DNA from: Aquabacterium sp.
GTDB lineage: Bacteria > Pseudomonadota > Gammaproteobacteria > Burkholderiales > Burkholderiaceae_C
Assembly (NCBI RefSeq): GCF_029946005.1
Contig: NZ_JAQSDR010000038.1
Location: 1-64,000, forward strand
DNA: 64,000 bases
Reading direction: 5' to 3'
A model generated the notes under the pieces. It worked only from the letters and a program-made list of their open reading frames with translations, searched no databases and was not told where the DNA came from. Positions 60,276-64,000 of this stretch are shown one piece after another. Position numbers and translations under genes: made by a program. Numbering within the stretch: the first letter of the stretch is position 1; each line of letters begins with the position of its first letter.

Positions 60276-63200
60276 TTGCGCTCCTTGGTCTTGCGGTCAC
60301 CCAGGGCCCCATCGGCCTGTGGCGGCAACTTGATGCCCCCGGCAATGACCGCCAGATTGGACAGGCTGGGCGTGCTCGAGCTGATGAAGTTCATGGGGAT
60401 GGTGGCCGGGGTGCCCGGCGTGGTGATGGATGGGCCGACAGACACCGCCTGGACCGTGGTGACGGCCGCCTGCTGTTCGGGCGTTTGTGTGAACAGGCGT
60501 TGCAGGATGGTGAACATGCCGTCTTGGGCCGTGATCAGGTAGTTGCCGTTGCTCAGGTCGCCAGCGCTGATGGCGTAGTCCCCCACATCTTCGCCTGTGG
60601 TGCGGCTCAGGCTACCGCTGAGCGCATCGCTGCCCACCAGGCTGCCGGTGGTGATTTGGTAAGTCAAGGTGGGGTCGGTGTTGCCATAGGTCTTGCTTTG
60701 GGCATCTGCCGTGACCGTGATGGGGCGAGCAGCAATCGTCACTGTGCCCGCTTCGAGGCTGATGAGGTAGCCCTGTTGGCCAGAGTACAAGCCATCGGGG
60801 GTGACGGTGTAGCTGCCAACCTGCGTGGCGCCTTGGTAGTCGCCGTCATACACCACGGTGCCCAGCACTTGGCTCATGTCAGGCGCCTGCGAATAGCTCA
60901 CGCCAGGAGCGCCGCTGTAGGCGGTGCCATCGTAGGTCTTGCTGGCGTTGTTCGCCGTCACGGTCAAGGCCGTCATGAAGGTCCGCAACAGGGGCGTGGT
61001 GTGCCCCTCGTACATCACCCAGCTGCTGTTGAAATCCCAGCCAGCGCTGGTGAAGTTGGCTCGCTGCTTCATCTCAGCGGTCGTCAGCCCCACGCTGCCA
61101 TCGGCGCTGGTGCTTTGGCCCGACGTGCTCACATCCCAGAAGTTGTTGTTGGGCGCGCTGCTGTCGGCGAAGCCGGCCAGGCCGCCCACCGCCACGCCCG
61201 GGCTGCTCACCGCCCCGGTCGAGTAGCTGTTGACGAGCGTGCCCCCCAGGTGGCCCACCAGGCCGCCCACCTCCTCGCCGGTCGAGGTCACCGAGCCCGT
61301 GGCGTAGGTGTTGGCGATGAAGCTGTTGCTGTAGCCGGTGAGGCCGCCCACATAGCCCGGACCCGACACCGCACCCGTGGCGTAGCTGTTGAGCAGGTGG
61401 CCATTGTTCTGCCCGGTCAATCCACCCACCAGGATGCCGGTGCCCGTCACCGTGCCGGTGGCGTAGCTGTTGGTGACGATGTATTCGTTGATGCCAGCCA
61501 AGCCGCCCTGGTTGGCGTTGCCCGACACATTGCCCGTGGCGTGGCTGCCGTCGATCGTGCCGCGGTTCAGGCCCACCAGGCCGCCCGCCTGGTTGCCGGT
61601 GGAGGTGACCGTGCCGGAGGCGAAACTGTCGCGGATGTCGCCGTTGGTGTTGTAGCCCACCAGGCCACCCACGGCTTCTGCGCCCGTGACATTGCCCGAC
61701 GCATGGCTGGAGTGGAGGCTGTAGGCAAAGTCGTTGTGGCCGACGAGGCCGCCCACGTAGAGGCCCGTGCCGGTCACATTGCCCAAGGCGTGATTGCGGA
61801 AGGAGTTGGTGCCGCCATTGGTCCAGCCCATCAAGCCGCCCACCATGCTGTGGCCGTTCACGGTGTTGGCGGCATGGCTGTCGTTCACGCGCATGGTGTT
61901 GTTCGCACCCACCAGCCCGCCGACCTGGTCATGCCCACTCACCTGGCCGCCAGTGGCGTAGCTGTTGTGCAACAGGCCCAACACGGCCTCGCCCATCAGG
62001 GGGCCCACCTGGTCGTTGCCAGTCACCTGCGCGTTGGTCAGGCCCACATTGCGAATCACCGCACCAAAGGCTTTGCCGATCAGGCCCAGGTTGTTGGACG
62101 CGGGGTTGTTGAAGGTGAGGTGGTCGATGGTGTGGCCCAGGCCGTCAAACTGCCCGGTGAAGGCGGTCGAGGCGTTGCCCACGGGCGTGAAGCCTTGCCC
62201 GCCGTTCCAGGCGGCGGTGGCGCTGGCATCGATGTCGCTGCCGAGCGCGTAGAAGCCGCTCAGGTTGCCCCCCATGCCTTGCAGGTCGGTGGCGGTGCTG
62301 CTGCCAGCATTGCCCAGGCTGTTGATGACCGTGTAGGCGTTGCCATTGATGGTGAGGAGGCCGCTGCCAGCGCGCCCCGCGAAATCCACCCGGCCCGCGA
62401 AGCCATTGGCCTCGCCCGGCGCGAAGCCCACTTTGACCGCGCCGTCGCCGTTGCCGCCATCGTTGCCATTGGTGGTGCCTGTGTTCATGACCAGGCTGGA
62501 CGTGCCGCTGGCGGTCAACACCGCATTCAGGTTGATGTCGCGGGCGGCGGTCAGCGTCAATTCATGAGCCGACCAGCTCGCCGCGTCATTCACGTGGATG
62601 TCACCATGGCCAGCAGCGCCACCGCTGCTGCTTTCGATGGTGACGTTGGTGCTGGCCAGAAAGCCCGTCAGTTGCGCCCCGGTGATGTCCCCACCACTGG
62701 CCGCGATGGTGAAATCCTGCGGGTCGATCAGCCAGGTGCCGGTGTGGCCGTTGGCGGCCAGTGTGCTGACCTGCAGGTCAGCCGCCAAGGCCACGTGGGC
62801 GGCGCTGGTTTCCACAAAGCCGCCATCACCGCCATGCGGGGCGCTGGCATCCAGCGTGCCGCCGACCACCATGCGATCGGTGTCCATGCCGCCCATCAGG
62901 TAGATCTGGCCGGTCTCGCCACTGGCCAAGGTTTGCGCCTCGGTCACGCCGGTGTGGTTGATCACAGTGGTGGCCAGGTCACCGGCCGCTTTGGCGGTGA
63001 GATACACCAGCCCACCATCGGCCTTGATGGCCCCGCCCTGGGTGATCAGGGCATCCAGGGCCCCTTGCGACACCTGGATCTTCACGGGCCCACCCAGGTC
63101 CAGCGTGACCCGGCTGCCCGCGCCCATCAAGACCTGGCCTTGCCGGGCCACCAGGCTGCCGGTGTTGGTGATCCGGGCCGCGATCAAGGCGATGGTGCCC

Positions 63201-63679
63201 CCGTTGGCGGTGGTGATGCGCCCCTGGTTGACGATGGCGTTGCTGCTGGTGCCCGCAAACTGGTAGCGGCCCGCCATGAAGTCGGCGGTGCTCAGGCTCA
63301 GGGTCGACGCCACCAGGCCGCCCACATTCACCTGCGCGGTGGGCGTGAACAGCACGCCGTTGGGGTTGATGAGGAACACCAGGCCATTGGCGATCAGGGC
63401 CCCCTGGATCACCGACACGTCGGTGCCCAACACCCGGTTCAGGGCCACCGCGTTGGCGGACGGCTGGATGAAGTGAACCGTGTGCCCCAAGCCAATCGAA
63501 AAGCCCTGCCAGTCGGCGGCCATCGTGGCGCTGGTCTGGGTGATAGTCAGGGTGGTGCCATCGGTGGTCAGGCTGCCCGATCCGGTGATGATCTGCCCGC
63601 CCGTGGGCAAATCGGTGGCCGAGGCCGCAGCACAGGTCAACAGCGCGGCAGACGCGACCAAGGGTGTCAGTTTTTTCAT
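60272..63679 (-). CDS. Two-partner secretion exoprotein TpsA with GLUG repeats
   Basis: The 1135-aa protein has a signal peptide (residues 1-21), the FHA-type TPS secretion domain (about 22-270) with HFIQPSANAVALNRVLG and VFLINPNGVLFTPTAQVNVG, and a beta-helix. A long run of GLUG-type repeats follows (about 560-860), such as VGGLTGQNNGHLLNSYATGA and VGGLVGHLGGTLVNSYSTGA. C-terminal MBG/YDG-type modules include NASKTYDGTAYSGAPGVSYS. A short tail ends in a basic KTKERK. It is secreted and probably surface-exposed for adhesion or interbacterial contact. It is followed by the transporter gene with a four-base overlap. Confidence 0.93.
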   Translation of the reverse strand: MKKLTPLVASAALLTCAAASATDLPTGGQIITGSGSLTTDGTTLTITQTSATMAADWQGFSIGLGHTVHFIQPSANAVALNRVLGTDVSVIQGALIANGLVFLINPNGVLFTPTAQVNVGGLVASTLSLSTADFMAGRYQFAGTSSNAIVNQGRITTANGGTIALIAARITNTGSLVARQGQVLMGAGSRVTLDLGGPVKIQVSQGALDALITQGGAIKADGGLVYLTAKAAGDLATTVINHTGVTEAQTLASGETGQIYLMGGMDTDRMVVGGTLDASAPHGGDGGFVETSAAHVALAADLQVSTLAANGHTGTWLIDPQDFTIAASGGDITGAQLTGFLASTNVTIESSSGGAAGHGDIHVNDAASWSAHELTLTAARDINLNAVLTASGTSSLVMNTGTTNGNDGGNGDGAVKVGFAPGEANGFAGRVDFAGRAGSGLLTINGNAYTVINSLGNAGSSTATDLQGMGGNLSGFYALGSDIDASATAAWNGGQGFTPVGNASTAFTGQFDGLGHTIDHLTFNNPASNNLGLIGKAFGAVIRNVGLTNAQVTGNDQVGPLMGEAVLGLLHNSYATGGQVSGHDQVGGLVGANNTMRVNDSHAANTVNGHSMVGGLMGWTNGGTNSFRNHALGNVTGTGLYVGGLVGHNDFAYSLHSSHASGNVTGAEAVGGLVGYNTNGDIRDSFASGTVTSTGNQAGGLVGLNRGTIDGSHATGNVSGNANQGGLAGINEYIVTNSYATGTVTGTGILVGGLTGQNNGHLLNSYATGAVSGPGYVGGLTGYSNSFIANTYATGSVTSTGEEVGGLVGHLGGTLVNSYSTGAVSSPGVAVGGLAGFADSSAPNNNFWDVSTSGQSTSADGSVGLTTAEMKQRANFTSAGWDFNSSWVMYEGHTTPLLRTFMTALTVTANNASKTYDGTAYSGAPGVSYSQAPDMSQVLGTVVYDGDYQGATQVGSYTVTPDGLYSGQQGYLISLEAGTVTIAARPITVTADAQSKTYGNTDPTLTYQITTGSLVGSDALSGSLSRTTGEDVGDYAISAGDLSNGNYLITAQDGMFTILQRLFTQTPEQQAAVTTVQAVSVGPSITTPGTPATIPMNFISSSTPSLSNLAVIAGGIKLPPQADGALGDRKTKERK

Positions 63680-63987
63680 CCCGCCATCCTCCGGCCGCGG
63701 GCGGGTGTCGGGTCTTCGGATAACGGCCCTTCAACGGGGTCACCTCTGCGCAGCCCTCCCGCCGTAGGGACATTGGGCGGCAGTTGGTTGACTGTCTGTG
63801 CGCTAGCGCACACAGTGTGCTGAAGGGCACAGGGCGACGAACGGCCGTGTGCGACCCTATACTGGTTTGGTCAGGATTCAACGCCTCAGCGAACCTTCCA
63901 TCGACCATGGTTTGGCTGGCGCATGCCGTGCCGTCAAGGTCGCCATGCAAAGGCGCACCCTCAGGCCGATATTTCCTGGAGGACCGG
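63680..63987. promoter_or_regulatory. Leader region of the TPS operon with overlapping palindromes
   Basis: This gap of just over 300 bases has no convincing gene. At 63797-63812 is a perfect 16-base palindrome, TGTGCGCTAGCGCACA, and overlapping it at 63808-63820 is GCACACAGTGTGC. They lie 118-141 bases upstream of the tpsA start and look like an operator pair or mutually exclusive hairpins. A TATACT that could serve as a -10 for a rightward gene lies at 63858-63863, but its -35 is poor. GGAGGATGG precedes the tpsA ATG. Confidence 0.4.
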
Positions 63988-64000
63988 ATGACCCTGGCCG
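63988..64000 (+). CDS. Possible start of a gene running out of the window
   Basis: An ATG is preceded by TGGAGGA at seven bases, a good ribosome binding site. The frame stays open for the four visible codons (MTLA). An in-frame ATG at 63907 also reads open to the end, so the true start could be earlier. Too little remains to say what it encodes. Confidence 0.3.

Noticed and set aside
60485-63823. 1112-codon plus-strand open frame opposite tpsA
   Set aside because: Antisense shadow of the repeat-rich exoprotein gene; its apparent repeats mirror the GLUG repeats.
1-64000. CRISPR arrays, tRNA or rRNA genes, insertion sequences and integrase genes
   Set aside because: None were seen on reading: no regularly spaced direct repeats, no transposase or integrase among the translated frames, and no recognisable RNA gene.

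Overview
The window is high-GC DNA with dense, short-gapped operons typical of a betaproteobacterium. The gene content points to the Burkholderiales (Comamonadaceae/Sphaerotilaceae-like): a DUF3348-DUF802-OmpA-DUF2894 operon, a DUF6091 solute-binding protein, CbpA/CbpM, and a type VI secretion system (T6SS) with TagJ and an OmpA-tailed TssL. This assignment is inference from gene content; there is no rRNA or other taxonomic marker in the window.

Positions 1-1387 hold a 57-residue ORF and a lipoprotein of unknown function. Positions 1400-36855 are one large T6SS island, almost all on the minus strand. Read in transcription order it is tssA, tssB, tssC, two hcp genes separated by a perfect hairpin, tagJ, tssE, tssF, tssG and clpV. 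An accessory block follows: a 131-aa unknown, an M35 aspzincin-like metallopeptidase, a lipoprotein, a hydrophobic 335-aa unknown and a CxxCxxxCC protein. On the plus strand there is a gene that looks like fused TssB and TssC sheath subunits, divergent from a TPR-methyltransferase gene. Next come vgrG, a DUF6861-like effector with its putative immunity gene, a decayed second copy of that effector, a DUF4123 adaptor, two unknown accessory proteins, tagH (FHA), pppA and a PAAR-like DUF4280 gene. Then two small plus-strand genes (one OmpA-like) are followed by tssK, tssL-OmpA and tssM. All baseplate, tail, sheath and membrane-complex core genes are present except tssJ. No PpkA kinase was seen to partner PppA and TagH.

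Positions 37120-46790 are a patchwork: a CheR-tethered chemoreceptor, an AmpG-like MFS transporter, an M48 protease, a metallo-beta-lactamase-fold hydrolase, and a MerR regulator divergent from a three-gene quinone-reductase operon. The promoter of that operon has a 19-bp spacer carrying a dyad, the classic MerR design. A SulP transporter follows, then a sugar-type periplasmic binding protein lying one base upstream of a hybrid histidine kinase (46792-49083), which suggests a sensor pair. After that come an unknown protein with a primase-like patch, a GST and an orphan solute-binding protein.

Positions 51748-55823 form a tight four-gene operon: DUF3348, a MotA/ZorA-like channel with a very long coiled tail (DUF802), a MotB/ZorB-like OmpA protein with a candidate ion-carrying Asp, and DUF2894. 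I consider this, together with the M35 effector/immunity block, the most promising candidate for an undescribed system. The window ends with a short-chain dehydrogenase, a charged periplasmic protein, cbpA-cbpM, and a two-partner secretion pair (TpsB transporter and a GLUG-repeat TpsA exoprotein).
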